Part shown: piece by piece, positions 1 through 5,767 of the stretch | Layout of the letters: each line of letters starts with the position of its first letter | How positions within the stretch are numbered: the first letter of the stretch is position 1 | NCBI GenBank assembly: GCA_964590005.1 | Contig: CAZPVJ010000005.1 | Coordinates: 1-7,780, forward strand | Origin: CALJFL01 sp964590005 | Lineage (GTDB): Bacteria; Pseudomonadota; Gammaproteobacteria; Pseudomonadales; Halieaceae | Length of the DNA stretch: 7,780 bases | Direction: 5' to 3' | The notes under the pieces: generated by a model | Databases searched by the model: none | Seen by the model: only the letters and a program-made list of their open reading frames with translations | Told to the model about the DNA's origin: nothing | Translations under genes and position numbers: made by a program

Positions 1-189
1 AACCAAATCTAAGGCTCAGACACAATTCGAAATCAAAAATTACATGAATTAATGAGTCACTTGTTGTGTCTGAATAGTCGTGATCAACTATCCCAACAAG
101 TGCCCACACATCTGTCTTCATCTTCTTGTTAAGCAACACCCGCTATCGCCAGGACAGGGGTTACGATTTGGGGGTACCCCGAACCGCGG
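1..189 (-). other. 5' leader of an rRNA operon (16S expected just past the left edge)
   Basis: No protein gene is credible here. Read on the minus strand, the stretch follows an rRNA-type promoter (-10 at 196-201), contains a boxA-like antitermination element (126-138), and then a GTGTGGGCACTTGTTG segment resembling the conserved leader/spacer sequence next to gammaproteobacterial 16S genes. Seen directly: a 9-bp inverted repeat (58-66 with 94-102) enclosing a smaller one (74-78 with 87-91), and a second 10-bp inverted repeat (16-25 with 64-73). Such stems usually take part in RNase III processing and 16S folding. A perfect palindrome GGGGTACCCC sits at 171-180. The 16S sequence itself is not in the window. 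The identification rests on signal order and on the known tyrS–rrn neighbourhood in pseudomonads, so it is an inference. Confidence 0.75.
126..138 (-). promoter_or_regulatory. boxA-like rRNA antitermination site
   Basis: On the minus strand the sequence is TGTTGCTTAACAA. It matches the E. coli rrn boxA (TGCTCTTTAACAA) at 10 of 13 positions, including the whole TTAACAA core. It lies about 50 nt downstream of the predicted start from the proximal promoter, where an rrn leader boxA is expected. Nus factors (NusB/NusE) bind this RNA element to make RNA polymerase resistant to Rho termination. I did not identify a convincing boxB hairpin upstream of it. Confidence 0.65.
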
Positions 190-243
190 ACGCGTATTAT
201 ACCGACCCGCCTGATCTAAGCAACCTAAAATTTCAATTTAAGG
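189..243 (-). promoter_or_regulatory. rRNA operon promoter, proximal, with UP-like element
   Basis: On the minus strand, -35 TTGCTT (223-218) and -10 TATAAT (201-196) are separated by 16 bp. The -10 is followed by a very GC-rich discriminator (ACGCGTCCGCGG), the signature of stringently controlled, ppGpp-sensitive stable-RNA promoters. Directly upstream of the -35 is an A/T-rich block (224-243, CCTTAAATTGAAATTTTAGG on the minus strand). It sits where an UP element binds the alpha subunit C-terminal domains and is also an imperfect palindrome (16 of 20 positions). The transcript would start near 189. The call rests on motif match only. Confidence 0.75.
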
Positions 244-352
244 TCGCTACGGAAGGTCCTGCTGTCGGTTTCACTGACAAGGCTAAGCTATTGAAAGCTG
301 GGCATTTTGCCGGCGCTCTCCCGGGACCATTCACGTCGCCAACCCGGTAGAG

Positions 353-416
353 GGACGCGCACTATACGCACGGCCCCGGAGCGGCGCAAGGGCTTTGCTG
401 AAAAATCGAAAAAATG
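353..416 (-). promoter_or_regulatory. rRNA operon promoter, distal
   Basis: A second rrn-type promoter lies about 165 bp upstream of the proximal one on the minus strand. Its -10 is TATAGT (366-361), followed by a GC-rich GCGCGTCCC discriminator. A weak -35, TTGCGC (389-384), is 17 bp away. An A/T-rich stretch with two T-tracts on the minus strand (about 400-416) lies further upstream and could act as an UP element. Tandem promoters are common for rRNA operons. The -35 is poor, so strength would depend on the upstream element or on an activator such as Fis; I did not see a clear Fis site. Confidence 0.55.
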
Positions 417-421
417 CCAAA

Positions 422-448
422 TTTTGCCGCCGGTACACGGCGGCAAAA
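422..448 (-). terminator. probable intrinsic terminator after tyrS
   Basis: A perfect inverted repeat, TTTTGCCGCC (422-431) with GGCGGCAAAA (439-448), extends by one more G-C pair to an 11-bp stem with a 5-nt loop. It begins 5 nt past the tyrS stop codon. On the minus strand the stem is followed by TTT and, a few bases later, a run of six T. The arms begin with T and end with A, so the U-tract is not the canonical uninterrupted one and efficiency is uncertain. Its position fits separation of tyrS transcription from the rrn promoters immediately downstream. Confidence 0.65.
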
Positions 449-453
449 CAGGG

Positions 454-1749
454 TCAGGAGAGCTCGAACAGGTGGTACTTCTTCTTCCCCAGGCGGGTGA
501 TATAGAAGCGTTCGAACAGCGCGGTACCCGGATCGAAGCAGCCGGCGAGATCCGCGTTCATTTCCCAGCCAATGTCGCGGTTATTGATCGTCACCGCATT
601 GCGTCCCAGGGCATCCTTGACCTGCTTGCCGGAACCCGCCATGCCGGCTTCGGTGAGCAGCTGTGTCAGGGTTTCGGGCAGCTGGTCCCGGCTGTGGCTG
701 CTCGCGGGCAGACCGTCCTGCCTGAGCTGAAGCACATCCGCCTCAGACAGTTCCTCAATAGAACCACTGAACATTGCCGCAGTTATGCGCTCTGCCGCCG
801 CCAGACCCTCTGCACCGTGGACAAGCCTGGTGACCTCTCGGGCGAGTACAGCCTGGGCTTCAGGGCGACCCTGACGTTCCCGGTCAGCCTGCTCAATGGC
901 ATCGATCTCGGCAACTTCCAGGAACGTGAAGTACTTCAGGAATTTATAGACATCCTCGTCTGAGGTGCCCAGCCAGAACTGGTAAAAGGCATACGGTGAG
1001 GTACGAGCAGGATCCAGCCAGATGGTCCCGGACTCGGTCTTACCAAACTTGCTGCCGTCTGACTTCGTAATCAGGGGCATGGTCAGCCCAAATACCTGCT
1101 GTCCATTGAGTCGCCGTGTCAGGTCGATACCACCGGTGATATTGCCCCACTGGTCGGATCCACCCAGTTGCAGGGTGCAGTCAAAGCGCTTGTTCAACTC
1201 GGAGAAGTCATAGGACTGCAAAATCATATAGGTAAATTCAGTGAAGCTGATACCCGCACCCTCTCGCTCCAGGCGCTGTTTAACAGACTCCTTCTGGATC
1301 ATTGCATTAACCGAGAAGTGTTTGCCCACATCGCGAAGAAAGGTCAGGACATCCATGCCGGCGGTCCAGTCGAGGTTATTAACCACCACGGCCGATGCCT
1401 CACCAGCGTCGAAATCGATGAAGCGGGATACCTGCTTTTCAAGTTTGGCCACCCAGTCGGCCACGATATCGGGGGTATTGAGCTGGCGTTCCTGCGCCTT
1501 GAAGCTGGGGTCCCCGATCAGACCGGTGGCGCCACCCACCAGCGCCAGCGGCTTGTGGCCTGCCAGCTGAAAGCGCCTCAGCATCAGCAGGGGCACCAGC
1601 GAACCGATGTGCAGGCTGTCAGCGGTGGGATCAAAGCCGCAATACAGGGTGCGCGGACCACCATCCAGCCAGCCCGGGAGGTCGTCCTCACCGGCAATCT
1701 GAAAGACCAGGCCCCTGGCCTGAAGGTCCGCTAACAATGCACTGCTCAT
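454..1749 (-). CDS. tyrS: Tyrosyl-tRNA synthetase (class I, TyrS/bacterial type)
   Basis: Charges tRNA-Tyr with tyrosine in the cytoplasm. The 431-residue product matches the TyrS subgroup found in E. coli and Bacillus along its length. An N-terminal Rossmann catalytic domain contains YCGFDPTADSLHIGS (about residues 36-50) and the conserved ALVGGATGLIGDPS (69-82). The tyrosine-site region QSYDF is near 178-182, GGSDQWGN at 197-204, and the KMSKS-equivalent loop KFGKT at 234-238. The C-terminal third ends in an S4-type RNA-binding domain (about 358-431). The first signature motif reads HIGS rather than HIGH or HLGH. The chosen ATG at 1749 has AGGAAG 4 nt upstream and aligns with known N-termini; an in-frame ATG at 1812 would add 21 unrelated residues and run into the promoter. 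Length is normal (about 420-430). Pseudomonas aeruginosa carries, as I recall, the other subtype (TyrZ-like) at this locus. Confidence 0.97.
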   Translation of the reverse strand: MSSALLADLQARGLVFQIAGEDDLPGWLDGGPRTLYCGFDPTADSLHIGSLVPLLMLRRFQLAGHKPLALVGGATGLIGDPSFKAQERQLNTPDIVADWVAKLEKQVSRFIDFDAGEASAVVVNNLDWTAGMDVLTFLRDVGKHFSVNAMIQKESVKQRLEREGAGISFTEFTYMILQSYDFSELNKRFDCTLQLGGSDQWGNITGGIDLTRRLNGQQVFGLTMPLITKSDGSKFGKTESGTIWLDPARTSPYAFYQFWLGTSDEDVYKFLKYFTFLEVAEIDAIEQADRERQGRPEAQAVLAREVTRLVHGAEGLAAAERITAAMFSGSIEELSEADVLQLRQDGLPASSHSRDQLPETLTQLLTEAGMAGSGKQVKDALGRNAVTINNRDIGWEMNADLAGCFDPGTALFERFYITRLGKKKYHLFELS

Positions 1750-1800
1750 GATTCTTCCTGTATGCCTAAAACGCTGAGACGTCGCAAAAAATGGGCGACA

Positions 1801-1828
1801 ACGATACAACACGCCCCCCCAAATGCAA
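1801..1828 (-). promoter_or_regulatory. candidate tyrS promoter
   Basis: On the minus strand, -35 TTGCAT (1828-1823) and -10 TATCGT (1806-1801) are 16 bp apart, about 50 bp ahead of the tyrS ATG. The spacer contains a run of seven G (seven C on the plus strand, 1814-1820). Both hexamers are imperfect matches. No T-box or other riboswitch-like structure was recognised in the leader. Confidence 0.4.
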
Positions 1829-1843
1829 GCGGCTCTGAAAGAG

Positions 1844-1872
1844 TGTCGATTTGTCTTGAATTTTTATATACT
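1844..1872 (+). promoter_or_regulatory. candidate promoter for the M23 peptidase–anmK pair
   Basis: A good -10 hexamer, TATACT (1867-1872), lies about 30 bp ahead of the peptidase ATG, in an A/T-rich stretch that stands out from its GC-rich surroundings. The best -35 at 17-bp spacing is TGTCGA (1844-1849), which is weak. The divergent arrangement with the tyrS promoter is clear, but the exact elements are not. Confidence 0.4.
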
Positions 1873-1903
1873 TACCGTTGGATATTAAGGAAAATCCGGG
1901 GAT

Positions 1904-3298
1904 ATGCTAGCAGCGAAGAAACAGCGGGGGGCCACCGCAATTCGCACAGAGGAACGCCGCATTCAGCAAAAGCACCTGCTGGCTGTGGGGCTTATCTCCG
2001 CCTGTCTTGCGCTGGCCACCCTCATCACACCCTCTGGCGACGTCGAAGCCAACAAGCGAGACCTGGCCGCTGATGAGGTACGCCTGGCCGAAACAGATTC
2101 CGCCGTCGCCCGAGTGCTGGACGCAACCGCGACCAACATTGAGGAGCCGGCAGCGGCTGAGCCATCGGCTCCCAGTGAGCCAGCCTGGGAGGAGCTCAAA
2201 GTCAAGAATGGTGACAACCTGTCACTGGTATTCAAACGCGCCGGGTTCAGCGACCGGGACGTGTATAAAATCGTAAACACCGCTGCCGACGGCAAGGGCC
2301 TGGGCCGCATATTCCCCGGCCAGACCATCGCCTTCCAGACCGCAGACAGCGGCGAACTGTCAGCGGTACGCCACGTTGTTTCTGCTCTGGAAAGTGTCAC
2401 CTATGAACGCGCTGAAGACGGGTTTGTCAGCGAACGGGCTGTACGCACACCAGAGGTGCGCCAGACCTGGACCACAGCCACCATCAGCTCCTCACTGTTC
2501 ATGGCGGGCCAGGAGGCAGGGCTGTCCAATAACCTGATCATGGAATTGGCCAATATCTTCGGTGGCGTTATCGACTTCATCCTGGACCCCCGCCAGGGTG
2601 ACACCATCTATGTTGTGTACGAGGAGATGTACCTCGACGGCGAGAAATTCAAAGACGGCAATATTCTGGCGGCCGCGTTTATCAATCAGGGGGAGACCTT
2701 CAACGCCTTTCGCTACATCGACAGCGCAGGAGACCCCGGCTTTTACAATGAGGACGGGGTCAGCATGCGTAAAGCATTCCTGATGGCGCCACTGGATTTC
2801 ACCCGGGTGAGTTCAAACTTCAACATGCGACGCAAGCACCCGATCTACAAAACAACTCGTCCGCACCGAGGCACCGACTACGCTGCCCCCACTGGCACGC
2901 CCGTTTATGCGGCCGGCGACGGCAGGGTCATCAAAGCGGGCTACGGTCGTGCAAATGGCAATTACGTCTTTATCCAGCACGGCGAGAAATACGTTACCAA
3001 GTACCTGCATCTGCACAAGCGCAAGGTCAAGCAGGGGCAAAGGGTATCGCAGAGCCAGGTCATCGGTACCGTCGGGGCGACCGGCGCTGCCACGGGCCCT
3101 CACTTGCACTATGAATTCGTGGTCAACGGTGTACACCGTAATCCGCGTACTATCCACAAGCAGCTACCCAAGGCCAAGGCATTGGCGTCCGCTGAAATGC
3201 CCCGCTTCCGCCAGTCTATTGTCGGCGCCTCGGAACGGCTCGCTGCACTGCAATCCAACGACAAGCTAGCCCTCAACGATTCCTCCGCGGCGCACTGA
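1904..3298 (+). CDS. M23 family murein DD-endopeptidase, MepM/YebA-like
   Basis: Predicted zinc metallopeptidase that cuts peptidoglycan cross-links in the periplasm, needed for wall expansion. The 464 residues show a basic N-terminus, one hydrophobic segment (about 25-42) acting as signal anchor, and a low-complexity Ala/Glu/Pro linker (about 75-95). A LysM/OapA-like domain follows (about 96-145, with VKNGDNLSLVF), then a Csd3-type middle domain (about 185-290) and the LytM/M23 domain (about 300-415). The catalytic set looks intact: HRGTD gives zinc ligands H321 and D325, KYLHLH gives H369, and GPHLHYE gives H400 and zinc ligand H402. Length and domain order match MepM-like proteins and the Pseudomonas peptidase next to anmK. 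The start is preceded by AAGGA about 12 nt away and a GGGG closer by, so the ribosome site is not ideal. anmK follows 7 nt later, linking wall cutting with wall recycling. Confidence 0.93.
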   Translation: MLAAKKQRGATAIRTEERRIQQKHLLAVGLISACLALATLITPSGDVEANKRDLAADEVRLAETDSAVARVLDATATNIEEPAAAEPSAPSEPAWEELKVKNGDNLSLVFKRAGFSDRDVYKIVNTAADGKGLGRIFPGQTIAFQTADSGELSAVRHVVSALESVTYERAEDGFVSERAVRTPEVRQTWTTATISSSLFMAGQEAGLSNNLIMELANIFGGVIDFILDPRQGDTIYVVYEEMYLDGEKFKDGNILAAAFINQGETFNAFRYIDSAGDPGFYNEDGVSMRKAFLMAPLDFTRVSSNFNMRRKHPIYKTTRPHRGTDYAAPTGTPVYAAGDGRVIKAGYGRANGNYVFIQHGEKYVTKYLHLHKRKVKQGQRVSQSQVIGTVGATGAATGPHLHYEFVVNGVHRNPRTIHKQLPKAKALASAEMPRFRQSIVGASERLAALQSNDKLALNDSSAAH

Positions 3299-3305
3299 TC
3301 GGCAG

Positions 3306-4430
3306 ATGACCAGTACGCTGTATGTCGGTCTCATGTCTGGCACCAGCATGGACGGCATCGACGCCGCACTGGTCGATTGTGCCAACGGGCGGATAGCCCT
3401 GCTGGCCACCTACGAGCACAGCTTACCCGACAGTATCCGCGAGGCCATCGCTGCCATCAGCCTCCCGGGCGAGAACGAGATCGAACGGCTGGGTGTGCTG
3501 GACCGGCAGCTGGGCTATCTGTTTGCTGAGGCAACAACCGGGCTCATCGACAGCGCGGGTTACAAGGCGGGCGATATTGCCGCCATCGGCAGCCACGGCC
3601 AGACCATCAGACATCGCCCGCCCTCTGCCAGCCATAGCCGGGAGACCAGCTTTACCCTGCAGATTGGTGACCCCAACACCATTGCTGAACAGGCCGGCAT
3701 TGCCACGGTGGCAGATTTTCGCCGCCGGGACATGGCTGCCGGCGGAGAAGGGGCACCGCTGGCGCCGGCTTTCCATGCCGCTGCCTTTGCCAAGGCCGAT
3801 GGTCGCCGGGCGGTGGTCAATATTGGCGGCATTGCCAATGCCACCTTGCTGCAGGGCGGTGAGGTCCAGGCAGGGTATGACACCGGCCCTGGCAACACCC
3901 TGCTCGACCAGTGGGTGCAGCGACACCAGGGCGAAGCGTACGACCGCGATGGAACCTGGTCTTCAGAGGGGACTGTGTTACCCGGATTGCGAGACGCGCT
4001 ACTGGCTGATCCCTATTTCACGCGGGAAGGGCCTCGCAGCACCGGCAAGGAATATTTCAACATGGCCTGGCTGGAGCAGGCGCTGGCCTCACTGGGCGCG
4101 GCTATAGAGCCCCGCGACGTCCAGGCGACACTTGCAGAGATCACTGCGCAGTCTATTGCGAATGGCATCATCGACTCGGGTTTCACACCAGAAGATGTCT
4201 ATATTTGCGGGGGCGGTGCGCGCAATACCGACCTGATGCGGCGGCTGTATCAAAAACTCGCGCCGACACCCCTCGATACAACGGCCGCGCTGGGCATCGA
4301 GCCGGAATGGGTAGAAGCGGCAGCCTTTGGCTGGCTGGCCCACCAGACTGTCACGGGCCTGCCCGGTAACGCGTCGTCTGTCACCGGTGCGCAGGGGCCC
4401 AGGATTCTTGGCGCGGTTTACCCGGCCTGA
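3306..4430 (+). CDS. anmK: Anhydro-N-acetylmuramic acid kinase
   Basis: Cytoplasmic sugar kinase of murein recycling: it cleaves the 1,6-anhydro ring of anhydro-MurNAc and phosphorylates it to MurNAc-6-phosphate using ATP. The 374-residue length fits the family (about 370). Family motifs in order: GLMSGTSMDGIDAALVD (8-24), the phosphate-loop region; GSHGQTIRHRP (95-105); VADFRRRDMAAGGEGAPL (135-152); NIGGIAN (172-178); GYDTGPGN (190-197), whose D192 is the likely catalytic base by homology; CGGGARN (301-307); and EAAAFGWLA near the C-terminus. The ATG lies 7 nt after the peptidase stop with no strong Shine-Dalgarno, which suggests translational coupling. The stop is only 2 nt from the stop of the convergent DsrE-like gene, leaving no room for an intergenic terminator. 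Confidence 0.96.
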   Translation: MTSTLYVGLMSGTSMDGIDAALVDCANGRIALLATYEHSLPDSIREAIAAISLPGENEIERLGVLDRQLGYLFAEATTGLIDSAGYKAGDIAAIGSHGQTIRHRPPSASHSRETSFTLQIGDPNTIAEQAGIATVADFRRRDMAAGGEGAPLAPAFHAAAFAKADGRRAVVNIGGIANATLLQGGEVQAGYDTGPGNTLLDQWVQRHQGEAYDRDGTWSSEGTVLPGLRDALLADPYFTREGPRSTGKEYFNMAWLEQALASLGAAIEPRDVQATLAEITAQSIANGIIDSGFTPEDVYICGGGARNTDLMRRLYQKLAPTPLDTTAALGIEPEWVEAAAFGWLAHQTVTGLPGNASSVTGAQGPRILGAVYPA

Positions 4431-4432
4431 AC

Positions 4433-4876
4433 TCAGAAGCGGATATAGTTTTCCTGTTGCACAAGACGCCGTTCTTCGCCCGGGCCGTAGGGCACTGTGG
4501 CTACAAAGGGCTGTAGCTGTTCACGGTCTATCCCTTTACTACCCATCCAGGTTTCACAAGCCTTGATTTCGACGACACCCAACGCCGACAGGCTGGCGGC
4601 GCGATCAACCACTTCCTTGTTGTCGAAATAGTTCTGGCGCAAAAGAATGTAAACCTCGGGCCCGTGCAGCACGAACGCTACCCGGGGATCGCCATCAAGA
4701 GGAATGGCTCCCTCTCGCAGAAGATCCTCAGTCCGTTGCAATATCGCCAACATCTCCTCGGCCGTGTGAACCTCAATCTCAGCCAGGTAGCGAGAATCGG
4801 CTTCATCGGCTGTCTGAGCGGAAACCGGCCAGGCAATAGCGAGCAGTAGGGACACTGCTGCCAGGATGCGCGTCAC
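4433..4876 (-). CDS. Secreted DsrE-like protein, function unknown
   Basis: A 147-residue product with a clear signal peptide (MTRILAAVSL, then LLAIAWPVSA; cleavage expected after residue 20, before QTADEAD). The mature part resembles the DsrE/DsrF-like fold seen in small sulfur-relay and hypothetical exported proteins. It has a strand and helix (HTAEEMLAILQRTEDLL), a central strand plus HGPEVYILL (66-79), a helix ending in LSALGVVEIKACETW (96-110) with a single cysteine C107, then VPYGPGEERRLVQQENY (128-144). The single Cys in the K-A-C-E context is where DsrE-like proteins keep their conserved cysteine. I chose GTG 4876 because it gives a classic signal peptide; a TTG at 4915 would prepend 13 residues and overlap erpA. 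The gene follows erpA by 14 nt, so it probably shares the erpA transcript. Its role is not known to me. Family assignment is moderate. Confidence 0.72.
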   Translation of the reverse strand: MTRILAAVSLLLAIAWPVSAQTADEADSRYLAEIEVHTAEEMLAILQRTEDLLREGAIPLDGDPRVAFVLHGPEVYILLRQNYFDNKEVVDRAASLSALGVVEIKACETWMGSKGIDREQLQPFVATVPYGPGEERRLVQQENYIRF

Positions 4877-4890
4877 AGGGCCGTGTCTTG

Positions 4891-5244
4891 CTAGATGGAG
4901 AAAGAAGATCCGCAACCGCAGGTTGTGGTTGCGTTGGGGTTGTTGATGACAAATCGGGAGCCCTCAAGGCCCTCTGTGTAATCAACCTCGGATCCGGCCA
5001 GATACTGAAAGCTCATCGGGTCGACCAATACGGTGACGCCGTCTTTTTCGATAGCGGTATCATCGTCAGCCGCCAGTTCATCGAAAGTGAAACCGTACTG
5101 AAAGCCCGAGCAGCCTCCGCCGGTAATAAATACCCGGAGTTTCAGCTCATCATTCTCTTCCTCTGTCACCAGGTCACGCACTTTCTGCACAGCGCGATCG
5201 GAGAGGTTGATACCCGATGGATTAAAGGTTTCTGCTACTGACAT
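4891..5244 (-). CDS. erpA: A-type iron-sulfur cluster carrier ErpA
   Basis: Small cytoplasmic scaffold/carrier that delivers Fe-S clusters to target enzymes, including the isoprenoid-pathway enzymes IspG/IspH in E. coli. The 117-residue form matches E. coli ErpA (114) nearly end to end. The three cluster-binding cysteines are present: C45 in TGGGCSGFQYGFTFDE (41-56), and C109 and C111 in the C-terminal TTCGCGSSFSI. VDPMS (75-79) and the VDYTEGLEGSRF stretch (87-98) also match. These features favour ErpA over IscA or SufA. ATG 5244 is chosen because it has GAGAAG just upstream and a family-typical N-terminus; an upstream in-frame ATG at 5271 adds 9 residues and lacks a ribosome site. The gene has its own promoter (5292-5320) overlapped by an IscR-like site. 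Confidence 0.96.
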   Translation of the reverse strand: MSVAETFNPSGINLSDRAVQKVRDLVTEEENDELKLRVFITGGGCSGFQYGFTFDELAADDDTAIEKDGVTVLVDPMSFQYLAGSEVDYTEGLEGSRFVINNPNATTTCGCGSSFSI

Positions 5245-5291
5245 GATACTTCTCGCGGGCTTCGCGCCCATTTACATCGCTTAACCCGGCT

Positions 5292-5323
5292 ATTATCAAA
5301 AAACCGAGTAATTTAGTCAAGTT
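5292..5323 (-). promoter_or_regulatory. erpA promoter with IscR type-1-like operator
   Basis: On the minus strand, -35 TTGACT (5320-5315) and -10 GATAAT (5297-5292) are separated by exactly 17 bp, the best promoter in the window. The segment ACTTGACTAAATTACTCGG (about 5322-5304) overlaps the -35 and resembles the gammaproteobacterial IscR type-1 site (TTGACT...TACTCGG pattern). erpA is a known IscR target in E. coli. Here the [2Fe-2S] form of IscR would be expected to repress, raising ErpA when clusters are scarce. The start would be near 5285, giving a leader of about 40 nt that contains a small GGGC/GCCC hairpin (5257-5269). Confidence 0.75.
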
Positions 5324-5329
5324 TAGCCG

Positions 5330-5767
5330 TCAGGCCTCATCTGCCTTCGAAGTCACCCCGACCTCGCTTACGACCACGCTGGGATCGGGCTTTTTTCCAA
5401 CATCAGAACCCTCCTGCTCGACCACGTGCTGAAGGCTGCCATTGACCTCCGAGCCAACCGCCATTTCCACCAGCGTGTAATAGACGTTGCCGGTAACCCG
5501 GGCCTTGGGTGCCAGCTCCAAATGCTTACTGGAGTGAACATCGCCGTGAACTTCGCCATTAACCACGACCATAGGCGCCCGAATTTCACCCTCAACCCGG
5601 CCGTGATCGACAACCCGCACGGTGGCGTCTTTGCCCGCCCGGGCAACGATATTGCCCTGGACCAGTCCCTCTACGTCGAGACTACCGGTAAAATGCAGGT
5701 CGCCCACCACCACGGTATCCCGAGAAATGAGGGTGGTTCCACCCCCGCTGTTCTTACTTCCCAACAT
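5330..5767 (-). CDS. Bactofilin (polymer-forming cytoskeletal protein)
   Basis: Bactofilins polymerise without nucleotide into filaments of stacked right-handed beta-helices, often on the inner face of the membrane, and localise wall enzymes or other partners. The 145-residue protein has a short flexible N-terminus (MLGSKNSGGG), then the typical entry TTLISRDTVVVGDLHFTG, and a run of short beta-strand repeats with regularly spaced G and V. These include VEGLVQGNI, GRVEGEIRAP, VVNGEVHGDV, ARVTGNVYY and GSEVNGSLQH, spanning about residues 11-118. A charged, disordered C-terminal tail follows. The ATG overlaps the end of the upstream coiled-coil gene by 14 bp and has a strong AAGGAG 10 nt ahead, so the two are co-transcribed and probably translationally coupled. 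The stop lies just ahead of the erpA promoter. Confidence 0.92.
   Translation of the reverse strand: MLGSKNSGGGTTLISRDTVVVGDLHFTGSLDVEGLVQGNIVARAGKDATVRVVDHGRVEGEIRAPMVVVNGEVHGDVHSSKHLELAPKARVTGNVYYTLVEMAVGSEVNGSLQHVVEQEGSDVGKKPDPSVVVSEVGVTSKADEA

Noticed and set aside
126..963. Plus-strand open frames at 126-350 and 307-963
   Set aside because: The first lies across the rRNA promoters and leader and has no family resemblance or ribosome site. The second is mostly antisense to tyrS, whose identity is certain.
1168..1734. 188-codon plus-strand frame opposite tyrS
   Set aside because: A shadow frame typical of GC-rich coding DNA; the peptide shows no recognisable domain.
1750..1812. Upstream in-frame ATG (1812) extending TyrS by 21 residues
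   Set aside because: The extra residues do not resemble any TyrS N-terminus, the ATG lacks a ribosome site and lies in the likely promoter spacer, while ATG 1749 has AGGAAG and aligns with the family.
2813..3157. Minus-strand frame of 114 codons opposite the M23 domain
   Set aside because: The overlapping plus-strand protein has an intact catalytic domain; the antisense peptide shows no recognisable domain.
4877..4915. TTG start giving a 160-residue DsrE-like protein
   Set aside because: It overlaps erpA and places 13 extra residues before a standard signal peptide that begins naturally at GTG 4876.
4888..5241. 117-codon plus-strand frame opposite erpA
   Set aside because: It mirrors the highly conserved erpA and has no domain of its own.
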